A DNA stretch of 64,000 bases from Eikenella glucosivorans (GCF_016025525.2 NZ_JACSGR010000003.1:124001-188000), one strand, 5' to 3'; counted from the stretch's first letter, positions 23,379 through 32,466 are shown. The notes: generated by a model from the sequence alone, not told the origin. Made by a program: numbers and translations.

Positions 23379-23796
23379 ATTGGGCTTCGGGCGGTGTTTG
23401 CTGCAGTTTGCGGCATAAGTCGCGGCAGTATTTTTGCTGCTGCCGGCGCAGGTAGAGTTTCACCAGCCAGCGCGGCAGCCGTTTTTTCAGAGTAAGGGAT
23501 TCGGTGAAATCCAGCTCGGTGCGGCCGTTGGCCAGCGCGGTGAAGCGGCCGACCCAGTGGCCGGAAAAGGTGTCGTTTTCCATATCGAAGGCCCACAGGT
23601 GCGGCGGCCGGGATTGGGTAACGGTAAACAGGGTGCCGGCGCCGGAGTGGCCGTATTCGCGGAATTGGGTGGCGCTGAGCGGCTCGATTTTCTGCACGTC
23701 GCTGCGCCAGGCGTAGTCGGTGAGGGAGGTAACGGTGCGCCACACGGTTTGGATGTCGGCGGGAACGGTGCGGCGGATTCGGGATTGGATGGGCAT
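23377..23796 (-). CDS. SRPBCC-family (polyketide cyclase/START-like) protein
   Basis: 139 residues. IRRTVPADIQTVWRTVTSLTDYAWRSDVQKIE is the typical start of a SRPBCC helix-grip domain ('x-V-W-x-x-v-t-d-x-x-x-y-x-x-W-x'), and TELDFTESLTLKKRLPRWL the end. It binds a hydrophobic ligand; function unknown. Its stop codon overlaps the DUS hairpin. Confidence 0.75.
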   Translation of the reverse strand: MPIQSRIRRTVPADIQTVWRTVTSLTDYAWRSDVQKIEPLSATQFREYGHSGAGTLFTVTQSRPPHLWAFDMENDTFSGHWVGRFTALANGRTELDFTESLTLKKRLPRWLVKLYLRRQQQKYCRDLCRKLQQTPPEAQ

Positions 23797-23908
23797 GGTG
23801 GCGGCTCGCTTCGTTTGTATTTGGCGGTATTGCTGTGGATGTCTAATTTTGCCAGATGGCTTACCGGATTCTACTGCTCGATAAACTGGATATAAACCGG
23901 ATAAAGTG

Positions 23909-23944
23909 AGGCTACCTGAAAAATGGTTTTCAGGTAGCCTTTTT
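23909..23944. terminator. Inverted AG-eikDUS pair
   Basis: GAGGCTACCTGAAAAATGG and GGTTTTCAGGTAGCCTTTTT, nearly identical to the pair at 23344-23378. It lies at the 3' end of the GNAT gene. Confidence 0.7.
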
Positions 23945-23967
23945 CGATGGGCTAGCCGGTTGTTTGA

Positions 23968-24459
23968 TTACAGTTCCGCAACCAGGTTATACCAAGTTTC
24001 CCCGGCGTGCTGAGAGTCGGAGATGCCTTCGTTCTGGAAGCCGTGTTTTTCGTAGAAGGGGATCAGGTTTTCCAGGCAGGTGAGGGTGATGCCTTCGCGT
24101 TGGGCGGCACGGCATTGGCGGATGAGCTGTTGCAACAGCTGCCCGGCAATGCCTGCTTTGCGGCATTCGGGGGCGACGGCCAGGCTCAAAATTGCGCAGA
24201 ATCCGCCTTGGGGCGGGTTGGCACGGGATTTCTTGAACAGCTCGTCGTGGATATAGCGGGCGTTTACCACGGGCCCGACGACATAGCCGAGCACTTCGCC
24301 TGCTGAGTTGCGGGCTACGATAAAGCTGTCGTTGATCAAATCGATCCGTTCGCGCATGGCGGCTTCGCTAGCGGCTTCTTCGGGCGTGAAGCCTGCCTGT
24401 TCGATCTGCATGATGCGGGGGAGGTCTGTTTGGGTCGGGTGGCCGAAGCTTAACTGCAT
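23968..24459 (-). CDS. GNAT-family N-acetyltransferase
   Basis: 163 residues. GNAT core: LPRIMQIEQAGF, VLGYVVGPVV (beta4), SLAVAPECRKAGIAGQLLQQL (motif A, acetyl-CoA pyrophosphate loop R-K-x-G-I-A) and NLIPFYEKHGF (motif B). It acetylates an unknown amine, possibly arylalkylamine-like. AAAGGAAAGAAA precedes the ATG at 24459; the open frame upstream lacks a good site. Divergent from the Lrp-type gene with 169 bp between, so Lrp may regulate it. Confidence 0.85.
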   Translation of the reverse strand: MQLSFGHPTQTDLPRIMQIEQAGFTPEEAASEAAMRERIDLINDSFIVARNSAGEVLGYVVGPVVNARYIHDELFKKSRANPPQGGFCAILSLAVAPECRKAGIAGQLLQQLIRQCRAAQREGITLTCLENLIPFYEKHGFQNEGISDSQHAGETWYNLVAEL

Positions 24460-24628
24460 TTTCTTTCCTTTATGTTGGATGAGGGTGGTTTTGTGCATTC
24501 CTGTCTGCAAGGCGGTTTGTGGCGCATCCGAATCAGGACGTTGCAATGGCGCTATTGTAGCCAAATCCGCTTAGAAAGAATTTGCTTAATTTGCTATGAT
24601 TGAGTTTATTTTTGAAAGATTTTCTCGG

Positions 24629-25081
24629 ATGGATAGGATAGATAAGAAAATTCTTGCCTGTTTGCAGGAAAACGGGAGGATTTCTCTCACTGATTTGGCA
24701 GAAAAGGCCGGCATCAGCCTGTCTCCCTGCCAGCGACGGGTGCGGCTGTTGGAACAGGACGGGGTAATCCGGGGCTATCAGGCCTGCCTCGCCCCGCAAA
24801 AGCTCGGTTTGGGGTTTGCGGCCATTGTGTTTGTGTCGCTTAAGAGCGGCGATAATCGAAATATTGTTTTGTTTGAACAGGCTATTGCCGATATGCCGGA
24901 AATCACGCAGGCGCAAAGGCTGTTTGGCGATCCGGATTATATGCTGCACATCGTGAGCGAAGATTTGGCAGCCTTCCAGCTGTTTTACGATCAATACCTG
25001 ACCCACCTGCCGAACGTGGCGCGCCTGAGCTCGACTTTGGTGATGAAGAATGTGGTGGAAAGGGGGCTGCCGATTAGGTAG
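24629..25081 (+). CDS. Lrp/AsnC-family transcriptional regulator
   Basis: 150 residues. MDRIDKKILACLQENGRISLTDLAEKAGISLSPCQRRV is the HTH (typical M-x-x-x-D-x-x-I-L start), followed by the RAM effector domain with ADMPEITQAQRLFGDPDYMLHI. It should sense an amino acid and control the divergent acetyltransferase or distant genes. An in-frame ATG 11 codons earlier is possible, but the family start is at MDRID. Confidence 0.88.
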   Translation: MDRIDKKILACLQENGRISLTDLAEKAGISLSPCQRRVRLLEQDGVIRGYQACLAPQKLGLGFAAIVFVSLKSGDNRNIVLFEQAIADMPEITQAQRLFGDPDYMLHIVSEDLAAFQLFYDQYLTHLPNVARLSSTLVMKNVVERGLPIR

Positions 25082-25098
25082 GGGAAGGTGAAGGATGA

Positions 25099-25157
25099 GG
25101 CTACCTGAAAATTCAGCACAGCGGAGTTTCTGCGAAGCGAAAATTTTCAGGTAGCCT
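25099..25157. terminator. Inverted AG-eikDUS pair with an interspersed repeat
   Basis: GAGGCTACCTGAAAATTC and GAAAATTTTCAGGTAGCCTC enclose AGTTTCTGCGAAGCG, a relative of the repeats found inside the RbbA-like gene. It separates the convergent Lrp and ankyrin genes. Confidence 0.65.
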
Positions 25158-25161
25158 CTCT

Positions 25162-25707
25162 CTAAGCATATTGTTCCATTAGTTCTATAATTTCTTTAAA
25201 ACCGTCCCGTTCGGAACGATAGTGCTTGGTAAAAGCCAGCAGTTCCATCCCGCTATTGGCATTGGGGTAGTGCACATCCCCACCGTTTTCCAGCATTTTT
25301 TTCAACACATCCAGCCGATGCGGCATGGCGCCCATCATGCCCAAGGGAATCACATTGTCTTCATTGGGGATGTTGGGGTTGGCGCCCGCTTCCAATAGAG
25401 CCAGGGCGGCATCGCCGTTCTCAGCCAGCATAGCGTAATGCAGCGGGGTCATGCCGTAGCAGTCTTGGGCGTTCACCTCTACGCCTCTCTCTAAATAAAA
25501 ATAAACAGTGGGCAAAGGGGCGGGGCTATATGAATTAATATTTATCCTATGTAGGAAATTCCAGTGTGCGGAAGGAGTAATGTAAAGTGGATCAAACTTC
25601 CCTGTACGTTCCATTTCTTCCAAGAACAATATGTTCCCATCCCCATTTGCACCAACAATTTGTTCATCAATAGTTTCAGGCGGGAGTTGAGTTATTCTGT
25701 TTTTCAT
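25162..25707 (-). CDS. Ankyrin-repeat protein
   Basis: 181 residues. At least two clear ankyrin repeats: YGMTPLHYAMLAENGDAALALLEAGANPNIP and the following DNVIPLGMMGAMPHRLDVLKKMLENGGDVHYP, plus a degenerate one before (PLPTVYFYLERGVEVNAQD). No signal peptide. The base composition is clearly more AT-rich than flanking genes, suggesting transfer. Such single ankyrin proteins in Neisseriaceae are often immunity-type; the partner is unknown. Confidence 0.82.
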   Translation of the reverse strand: MKNRITQLPPETIDEQIVGANGDGNILFLEEMERTGKFDPLYITPSAHWNFLHRININSYSPAPLPTVYFYLERGVEVNAQDCYGMTPLHYAMLAENGDAALALLEAGANPNIPNEDNVIPLGMMGAMPHRLDVLKKMLENGGDVHYPNANSGMELLAFTKHYRSERDGFKEIIELMEQYA

Positions 25708-25735
25708 TGTTGTCTATTCTCATATATCTGTATTG

Positions 25736-25763
25736 AGGCTACCTGAAAATTTTCAGGTAGCCT
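25736..25763. terminator. Inverted AG-eikDUS pair
   Basis: AGGCTACCTGAAAATTTTCAGGTAGCCT is a perfect 28-bp palindrome at the 3' end of the efflux operon. Confidence 0.75.
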
Positions 25764-25766
25764 ATT

Positions 25767-27218
25767 TTACTGTTTTGCGGCGGTTTCTGTTGCAACAGGC
25801 GGGCTGGTTTCCTGTTGCCAGCCGCTGCCGATGGCTTTGTAGAGGTTGAGCAGGTTGAGGCCGGCTGCGAGCCGGTTGTCGAGGAGGCGCTGGCTGTGGT
25901 CGATGGCGGCGAGCTGGGATTGCAGGGCGGTGTCGAGGGTTTTGCGGCCGTAGCGGAAGAGCTGGCGGTCGTCGCGCACTTGGCGTTGGGCGGTGCGCTC
26001 GGCCTGCTGGAGCTGCTGCTGTTGCTCGGCGAGGGCATGTTGGGCCTGGTAGGCGTTGTCGACGTCGGCGAGGGCTTGCAGCAGGGTTTGGTCGTATTGG
26101 ATGAGGGCGGATTGCAATCGGGCGTCGGCGGCTTGGATGTTGGCGCGGATGCGGCCGGCGGTGAAGAGGGGGAGCTGCACGCCGATGCTGAAGAGGCCGC
26201 CGTTGCTGCTGCGGGCGCGGTTGAGGGGGGCGAGGTCGCTGTTGAGCTCGATGCGGCCGGTTTGCCAGAGGAATTGGATGTTGAAGCGGGGGAGGAGGTC
26301 GGCTTTGGCGCTGGCGAGCAGGGCACTGCGGGCTTGCACTTCGGCGGCGCGGGCGCGGATGTCGGGGCGCTGGTTGAGCAGTTCGGCGGGCTGGATGCCT
26401 TGGGGCGGGGCGGGCAGGTGCTGCAGGGGGGCGGCTCGGCGCATGGCTTCGCTATCGAGGCGGAAGCTTTGCGGGGTTTGGCCGGTGAGCACGGCGATGC
26501 TGCGCTGTTCGGCGTCGAACTGGGCTTGCAGGGTGCTTTGGCGGGCTTCTAGGGCTTGGATTTGGGCGGCGATGGCGTTGGTGTCGTGGGCGGTGGCGTG
26601 GCCGGCTTGGAAGCGGCCGGCGATGTAGCGTGCCAGTTCGCCGAGGGTGGCGAGCTGTTGGGCGATGAGGGTTTGCTGCTGCTGGATGTGGGCGGCGCGC
26701 AGGTAGTGTTCGGCGATTTGGGCGCTGATGATGAGGCGGCTGCCGTGGAGCTGCTCTTGGGCGCCGAGGGCGGCGGCGCGGGCGGCATCGGCATCGCTGC
26801 TTTTTTGGCCGAAGATGTCGGGCTCCCAGGCGGCGCTGAAGCCGGCGGAGGCGAGGTGGCCGCCGTTGCCGAGGTAGGGGTCGCGGTGGTGGTTGCGGTA
26901 GCCGTAGGCGTTGGCGGCGAGGCCGGCGCTGGGGCGGAGGTCGGCTTCGGCTAGGCGGGCGGTGGCGCGGGCTTCTTGGAGTCGGCTCTGGGCGAGGGCG
27001 ATGCTGTGGTTGTGTTGCAGGCCTTGTTCGATGAGGCGGGCGAGCTGGGGGTCGGGCCATTGCTGCCACCAGCGGGCGAGGTTGGGGGCGGGGTTGGATT
27101 GGCCGGTGTGCTGGAAGTGTTCGGGCAGCGCGATGGCGGATTGGCGGTCGATCTGGGTGGCGGTGCAGGCGGTGAGGAGGAGGGCGAGGGCGATGGGGAG
27201 GAGTTTGGATGCGGGCAT
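25767..27218 (-). CDS. TolC-like outer membrane efflux lipoprotein (NodT family)
   Basis: 483 residues. Signal with lipobox (LALLLTACTA), then LPEHFQHTGQ and two outer-membrane-factor repeats (LIEQGLQHNHSIALAQSRLQEA and LNQRPDIRARAAEVQARSALL; RPDI is the family hallmark). It forms the trimeric channel for the upstream ABC pump. Start: the ATG at the signal peptide; 28 additional upstream codons are translated DUS. Last gene of the efflux operon, separated from the permease gene by 180 bp with three DUS copies. Confidence 0.88.
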   Translation of the reverse strand: MPASKLLPIALALLLTACTATQIDRQSAIALPEHFQHTGQSNPAPNLARWWQQWPDPQLARLIEQGLQHNHSIALAQSRLQEARATARLAEADLRPSAGLAANAYGYRNHHRDPYLGNGGHLASAGFSAAWEPDIFGQKSSDADAARAAALGAQEQLHGSRLIISAQIAEHYLRAAHIQQQQTLIAQQLATLGELARYIAGRFQAGHATAHDTNAIAAQIQALEARQSTLQAQFDAEQRSIAVLTGQTPQSFRLDSEAMRRAAPLQHLPAPPQGIQPAELLNQRPDIRARAAEVQARSALLASAKADLLPRFNIQFLWQTGRIELNSDLAPLNRARSSNGGLFSIGVQLPLFTAGRIRANIQAADARLQSALIQYDQTLLQALADVDNAYQAQHALAEQQQQLQQAERTAQRQVRDDRQLFRYGRKTLDTALQSQLAAIDHSQRLLDNRLAAGLNLLNLYKAIGSGWQQETSPPVATETAAKQ

Positions 27219-27235
27219 GGTGTTTTCCTTGGGGT

Positions 27236-27392
27236 GGGCTACCTGAAAAGTGGTGAGGATTTTCAGGTAGCCTTTGGGGCTATGGTTTGGTTTGCCGGGC
27301 ATGAATGCCCGACCTACGGGCTACCTAAAACTACGGGCTATCCGTATGAGGCTACCTGAAAAATGAAGCATGATTTTTCAGGTAGCCTTTTT
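27236..27392. repeat. DUS pairs between the permease and the outer membrane factor gene
   Basis: Two inverted pairs, GGCTACCTGAAAAGTGG/TTTTCAGGTAGCCTTT at about 27238-27274 and GAGGCTACCTGAAAAATG/TTTTTCAGGTAGCCTTTTT at about 27348-27390. Between them are degenerate copies (GGGCTACCTAAAACTACGGGC). Terminator function would reduce expression of the distal outer-membrane gene. Confidence 0.6.
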
Positions 27393-27398
27393 GTTCCG

Positions 27399-28526
27399 CT
27401 AATTCTGCTGCGCCAGCATCCGGCGGAAGCGGACGATGGCCAGGGTGGTGAAGAGTGCGCCGGAAACGGCGGTAACCAGCACGCTGCGGCGGATGACGCT
27501 CCAGCCGGCGCCGCGGAAGATGATTTCTTTGCTGATGGCAGAGAAGTGGGTCATCGGCGAGAGCTCGGAAACCGTGCGCACGGCGGGCGGCAGGTTTTCG
27601 ATGGGCGAGGTGCTGCCGGAGAGCAGGAACACGGCGATATACACAATAATGCACAGCAGGCTGAACTGCGGCATGGTGGGCGCCTGGGTGGCCAGCAGCA
27701 CGCCCAGCCCGGCCACGGAAAAGAGGTACACCGCCTGGCAGGCGATAAACAGCAGCAGCGAGCCGTGGATCGGCACGCCCACCACACGGTGCATCACCAA
27801 GAGCAGCGAGAGGGTGGAGGAAACGAGGATGATCAGCCCGTTGGCCAGAATCTTGGCCATCACAATCTCGCTCGCGCCCACCGGCATCACCAATAAATGC
27901 TCGATCGTGCCGTGCTCTCGCTCGCGGATAACAGCCGCGCCCACCAAGAGGATGGTGAGCAGGGTGGCGTTGCCCACCAGCTGGTTGAGCGGCATAAACC
28001 AATCGCTGCGCAGGTTTTCGTTGAACAACACATTCATCACCGGCTCGAAAGGCGCGGCTGCGGTGGCATTGGGCTGGCCCAGATAAGCGCCCACTTCGCG
28101 GTTCACAATCTGGCGGATGTAGCCGGAGCCCACCCCGGCCTGCGACATGGCGGTGGCGTCCACCAGCAATTGCAGCTGCGGGCGTTTGCCGGCCAAAAGG
28201 TCGGCAGTGTAGTTGGGCGGGATGGCGAGGATGAAGCTGTATTCGCCCAAATCCATGGCGCGGTCGATTTGGCCGCTGTCGATGTCGGCCACATGCTTGA
28301 ATTGCGGCGCGAGCATGGCATCGCGGATGCGGTAGGTGAGCGCGCTGCGGTCTTGGTCGTACACTGCCACCGCCGCATCTTTCATTTCCACCGTCATGTT
28401 TTTCGACACGGAATACACGGAAAAGGTAAACATAAACACCAACAGCCCGAAGAGCGCATAATCGGTGAAGAAGCTGCGGATTTCCTTGCCGCCCAAATAC
28501 CACACGTTTTTCAACCACTGGCGCAT
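27399..28526 (-). CDS. ABC-2 type permease (YhhJ-like)
   Basis: 375 residues. One N-terminal membrane segment (YALFGLLVFMFTFSVYSV), a large periplasmic domain, and five C-terminal segments with GAAVIREREHGTIEHLLVMPV, the typical ABC-2 coupling motif. It resembles YhhJ, the partner of RbbA in the E. coli yhiI-rbbA-yhhJ operon. It begins 1 bp after the stop codon of the RbbA-like gene, so translation is coupled. Confidence 0.88.
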   Translation of the reverse strand: MRQWLKNVWYLGGKEIRSFFTDYALFGLLVFMFTFSVYSVSKNMTVEMKDAAVAVYDQDRSALTYRIRDAMLAPQFKHVADIDSGQIDRAMDLGEYSFILAIPPNYTADLLAGKRPQLQLLVDATAMSQAGVGSGYIRQIVNREVGAYLGQPNATAAAPFEPVMNVLFNENLRSDWFMPLNQLVGNATLLTILLVGAAVIREREHGTIEHLLVMPVGASEIVMAKILANGLIILVSSTLSLLLVMHRVVGVPIHGSLLLFIACQAVYLFSVAGLGVLLATQAPTMPQFSLLCIIVYIAVFLLSGSTSPIENLPPAVRTVSELSPMTHFSAISKEIIFRGAGWSVIRRSVLVTAVSGALFTTLAIVRFRRMLAQQN

Positions 28527-28527
28527 G

Positions 28528-31476
28528 TTATTTCTCCTGTTTTTTCAGTAACAGCCCGGCGGCGAGCCAATAGACGGCGAAAAACAGCAAGAGCATGCCG
28601 CACAGCGTGTCCACATCGCGCCAGCCCAGGCCTTTGGTGATGGTGCCCAGGCTGATGGTTTGAAACCAGCTGCTTGGAAACAGCTGCCCCATCCAGTAGC
28701 CCGTGCCGTTTAGGGTAGAAGTGGGATAGAGCATGCCGGAAAAGTTCATCGCCGGAATCATTGCCAGAATCGCCGCAGCAAAAATCGCCGCCACCTGCGT
28801 GCGCACGAAGGTGGACACCAAGAGCCCGAAGCCGGTGGAGGCGAGCACGAAACACAGCACTCCCGCCGTGAGCGCGGCAAACGAGCCCTTCAGCGGCACG
28901 CCCAGCCCGAACACCACCACACCGAGCAAAATCAGATAGCTCAAGAGCGAGAGCAGCACATAGGGCAGCTGCTTGCCCAAAAGGTATTGGAAGGGCGAGG
29001 CGGGCGAGCTGTATAGGTTCATGATGGAGCCGATTTCCTTTTCGCGCACCACAGAGAGCGCGGTGAGCATGGCGGGGATCATCATCAGCGAGAGCATCAG
29101 GAAGCCGGGCGTGAGCGCGTTGATGCTTTTGAAGGTGGGGTTGTAGATGAAGCGGGTTTGCACTTCGGTGGGCGCGGCGGGGCGGATGCCGTGTTGGCGG
29201 TAGAGCTCGGTGCCGTATTGGCTGAGGATGCCTTGCGCGTAGCCGATGATGTTTTCGCCCACGAAGGGCCAGGAGCCGTCCACATAGAAGGCGAGCTGGG
29301 GGCGGCGTTGCAGCATCAGGTCTTTGCCGAAGCCGGGCGGGATTTCCATCACCATGCGGGCGCGGCCGGCGGTGAGGGTGGTGTCGATGTCGGCGCGGGA
29401 GCCGAGGCTGGCGGTTTGGCGGAAGTAGGCTGAGCCGTCGAACTGTTGCGCCAGCTCGCGGCTGTATCGGCTTTGGTCTTGGTCGAGCACGGCGAAGTCC
29501 ATTTCGTTTACGTCGAAGGATACGCCGAGGCTGCCGGCCAGCAGGTAAACGAGCGGGCCGATGAGGGCAAACATGAGGCGGATGCGGTCGCGCAGCAGCT
29601 CTTTGCCTTCGCGCCGGGTGAAGGTGAATACGGCGGCGAGCCAGTAGCGTAGGCCGGAATGGGCGGCGGGGGTTTTGCTGTGCAGAAACGCGCTGCGTTC
29701 GTTTTTGCTGTGCAGAAACTCGCTGCGTTCGTTTTTGCTGTGCAGAAACTCGCTGCGTTCGTTTTGGCGAAACTCGCTATGCTCGTTTTCAGGTAGCCTT
29801 GCTTGGGCGGTTGGGGCTGCGGATGCCTCTTCAGATTTTTCAGGTAGCCTTTCGTTTTGGCGAAATTCGCTACGCTCATTTTGGCGAAACTCACTTCGTT
29901 CGTTTTGGCGAAACTCGCTATGCTCATTTTCAGGTAGCCTTTGCTGTTCGGCGGCTTCGTCTTGCTCCAGATAGCGGATGAAGGCTTCTTCCAGGGTGTC
30001 GGCGTGCTGGCGGCGGCGCAGTTCGTCGGGTGCGCCCACGGCCAGCACGCGGCCTCGGTGCATCAGCGAGATGCGGTCGCAGCGGGCGGCTTCGTTCATG
30101 AAGTGGGTGGACACGAAAATGGTCACGCGTTCTTCCCGCGCCATGCGGAACAAATACTGCCAAAACATATCGCGCGCGGCGGGATCGACGCCGGAGGTTG
30201 GCTCGTCGAGTATCAACACCTGCGGGCGGTGCAGGCAGGCGGCGGCCAGCTGCAGGCGCTGGCGCACGCCCAAGGGCAGGGCGGCTGGGATGGCGTCGGC
30301 CAAATCGGCCAGTTCGAATTGCTGCAGCACGGCGGCGATGGCGGCTTCGCTTTTGCTGCCGAGCTGGTAGAGCTGGGCGTGCAGCACCAGGTTTTGCCGC
30401 ACGGAGAGCTCTTCATACAGCGAAAACGCCTGCGACATATAGCCCACACGTTGCCGCACGGCGGCGCTGCCGGCATCGATGGGTTCGCCCAGAAGCGTGG
30501 CTTCGCCTTCGCTAGCGTCGAGCAAGCCGGTGAGCATTTTCATGGTGGTGCTTTTGCCGCAGCCGTTGGAGCCGAGAAAGCCGAAAATTTCGCCTTGGCG
30601 GATGCGGAAGCTCACTTTGTCCACCGCGGTGAAATCGCCGAAGCGTTTGCTGAGGTTTTCGGCTTCGATGGCGGGCGGCAGGGAATCGTCGGGGATGAAG
30701 GGCGGCAGTTGGCTGTCGTCCCAATGGGTTTGCTTGTTTTCAGGTAGCAGCCGGATATAGGCCTGCTCCAGCGTGGTGCAGCCGCTTTGCGCGAGGATGG
30801 CCTGTGTGCGGCCGTTTACTAGGATGTTGCCGTCGTCCATGGCCAGCAGCTGCTCAAACTGCTCGGCTTCGTCGATGTAGGCGGTGGCCACCAGCACGGT
30901 CATGCCCGGGTTTTCGGCGCGCAGTTCGCGCACCAGCTCCCAAAATTGCCGGCGCGAGAGCGGATCCACGCCGGTGGTGGGTTCGTCTAAAATCAGCAGC
31001 TTGGGGTTGTGCACCAGCGCGCAGCACAGGCTGAGCTTCTGCTTCATGCCGCCGGAAAGCTTGCCGGCGGCGCGGGAGGCGAAAGGCGCCAGGCCGGTGG
31101 ATTGCATCAGGCGAGCGATGCGCTGCTGGCGCTGCTGTTTGTTCAGGCCGAACAGGCGGGCGTGGAAATCGATGTTTTCATACACCGAAAGCGTGGGGTA
31201 GAGGTTTTTGCCCAAGCCCTGCGGCATGAAGGCGATGTGCGGCAACATCTCTTCGCGCTCGGCCTTGTGCGCCAGGTTGTGTCCGAGCACGCGCACTTCG
31301 CCGCTTTGGATGGTGCGCACGCCGGCAATCAGCGAGAGCAGGGTGGATTTGCCCACGCCGTCCGGCCCGATCAGGCCCACGGTGCTGCCGCTTTCGATGG
31401 CGAGCGACACGCCTTTGAGCGCCTGCCGTTTGCGGTAGGCGTGGGAAACGCTGCTCAGCTCGATGGCGTTCTGCAT
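28528..31476 (-). CDS. RbbA-like fusion: two ABC ATPase domains plus ABC-2 permease
   Basis: 982 residues. First ATPase domain about 1-235 (Walker A GPDGVGKST, signature LSGGMKQKL, Walker B LLILDEPTTG); second about 270-500 (GSNGCGKST, Walker B LILDEPTSG, signature degenerate as LPLGVRQRL). A repeat-rich linker of about 100 residues follows (510-610), then an ABC-2 permease half with segments from about 640 and RLMFALIGPLVYLLAG. Same architecture as RbbA/YhiH. The second signature motif lacks SGG, so only one ATP site may be canonical. It starts 9 bp after the membrane fusion gene. Substrate unknown. Confidence 0.88.
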   Translation of the reverse strand: MQNAIELSSVSHAYRKRQALKGVSLAIESGSTVGLIGPDGVGKSTLLSLIAGVRTIQSGEVRVLGHNLAHKAEREEMLPHIAFMPQGLGKNLYPTLSVYENIDFHARLFGLNKQQRQQRIARLMQSTGLAPFASRAAGKLSGGMKQKLSLCCALVHNPKLLILDEPTTGVDPLSRRQFWELVRELRAENPGMTVLVATAYIDEAEQFEQLLAMDDGNILVNGRTQAILAQSGCTTLEQAYIRLLPENKQTHWDDSQLPPFIPDDSLPPAIEAENLSKRFGDFTAVDKVSFRIRQGEIFGFLGSNGCGKSTTMKMLTGLLDASEGEATLLGEPIDAGSAAVRQRVGYMSQAFSLYEELSVRQNLVLHAQLYQLGSKSEAAIAAVLQQFELADLADAIPAALPLGVRQRLQLAAACLHRPQVLILDEPTSGVDPAARDMFWQYLFRMAREERVTIFVSTHFMNEAARCDRISLMHRGRVLAVGAPDELRRRQHADTLEEAFIRYLEQDEAAEQQRLPENEHSEFRQNERSEFRQNERSEFRQNERLPEKSEEASAAPTAQARLPENEHSEFRQNERSEFLHSKNERSEFLHSKNERSAFLHSKTPAAHSGLRYWLAAVFTFTRREGKELLRDRIRLMFALIGPLVYLLAGSLGVSFDVNEMDFAVLDQDQSRYSRELAQQFDGSAYFRQTASLGSRADIDTTLTAGRARMVMEIPPGFGKDLMLQRRPQLAFYVDGSWPFVGENIIGYAQGILSQYGTELYRQHGIRPAAPTEVQTRFIYNPTFKSINALTPGFLMLSLMMIPAMLTALSVVREKEIGSIMNLYSSPASPFQYLLGKQLPYVLLSLLSYLILLGVVVFGLGVPLKGSFAALTAGVLCFVLASTGFGLLVSTFVRTQVAAIFAAAILAMIPAMNFSGMLYPTSTLNGTGYWMGQLFPSSWFQTISLGTITKGLGWRDVDTLCGMLLLFFAVYWLAAGLLLKKQEK
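29671..29939. repeat. In-frame tandem repeats inside the RbbA-like gene
   Basis: Three 30-bp units (29671-29700, 29701-29730, 29731-29760), one 24-bp unit at 29761-29784, and three more 24-bp units at 29854-29925, with DUS words between (about 29788, 29839, 29926). All unit lengths are multiples of three, so copy number can change without frameshift. Translated on the minus strand as repeated NERSEF(R/L) blocks and RLPEN/RLPEK. Confidence 0.9.
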
Positions 31477-31485
31477 GGCCTTATC

Positions 31486-32466
31486 CTATTGCGGCAGGCG
31501 GGTGCGCAGCCCGGCCGGCCAGGGCTGCTTGGCATCGGTGCGCACATAGCCGGTGGCCGTCATGCCGCCTTTCAGGTAGCCCTGGTATTTGGCTGCCACG
31601 TCGGCGGGGATTTGCAGCTTCACCCGAAACATCAGCTTGGTGCGTTCTTCGGCGGTTTCCACGAATTTGGGCGTAAACTGCGCTTCGGCAGAAACATAGG
31701 TCACCGTGGCGGGGAACACCGCGTCCAGCCCGTCCATTTTGATACGTGCCTCGCTGCCCAGCGGGATTTGGTTCACCGTGGGTGCGGGCAGAAACAGGCT
31801 GATGCTGGCGTCGTTCAGGTTCAACAGGCTCACCACTTTGCCGCCGGCAGGCAGCACGTTGCCCGGCTCGGCCAGCCGGTATTCCACCCGTCCGGCCTGC
31901 GGCGCGCGCACCGACAAATCGCCGATCACGGAAGACACCTGTGCCATCTTGGCCTGTGCCTGCCCCACCCCGGCCTGCGCCTCGTTGCGGGCGGCCTGCG
32001 CGGCCTGCACGGCGGCACGGGCGGCATCGCGCTGCGCCAGGCGTGTGTTGAGCTCGGCTTGGGAGATTAAATTGTCGCGGAACAGCTGGCGGGCGTTGTC
32101 GGCTTCCATCTGCGCGGTTTTCAGCTGCTGCTGCTGGGCGTCCACCTGCGCCTGGGCGCGGCGCACGGTTTGCTCCAGCTGCGCCTTGCCGGCCTGCGCT
32201 TCGGAAAGCTGCGCCTGCGCGGTGTCGGAAGAAAGCCGCGCCAGCACGGTATCCGCCTCCACATACTGCCCTTCCTGCACCAGCATTTCCTCCACCCGAC
32301 CGGCATACAGGCTGGCCACGTCCATGCGGGCAAATTCCAGCCGGCCGTTGGCGTGGGCGATGCCCGCCAACGGGTCGGACGCGCTGTATTGGCGGAACAC
32401 GAGTATGCCGATGCCGGCGATCGCGGCCAGCGGCAGCAGGAGCAACAGGCGTTTGGGCAGTTTCAT
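31486..32466 (-). CDS. HlyD-family membrane fusion protein (YhiI-like)
   Basis: 326 residues. N-terminal anchor LLLLLPLAAIAGIGILVF, lipoyl half-motif GRVEEMLVQEGQYVEADTVLARL, coiled-coil hairpin about residues 85-185 rich in Gln/Ala, then VRAPQAGRVEYRLAEPGNVLPAG (second lipoyl half) and beta barrel. It bridges the inner-membrane ABC pump and the TolC-like protein. A DUS is translated as YQGYLKGG near the C-terminus. First gene of the operon, divergent from TetR. Confidence 0.9.
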   Translation of the reverse strand: MKLPKRLLLLLPLAAIAGIGILVFRQYSASDPLAGIAHANGRLEFARMDVASLYAGRVEEMLVQEGQYVEADTVLARLSSDTAQAQLSEAQAGKAQLEQTVRRAQAQVDAQQQQLKTAQMEADNARQLFRDNLISQAELNTRLAQRDAARAAVQAAQAARNEAQAGVGQAQAKMAQVSSVIGDLSVRAPQAGRVEYRLAEPGNVLPAGGKVVSLLNLNDASISLFLPAPTVNQIPLGSEARIKMDGLDAVFPATVTYVSAEAQFTPKFVETAEERTKLMFRVKLQIPADVAAKYQGYLKGGMTATGYVRTDAKQPWPAGLRTRLPQ

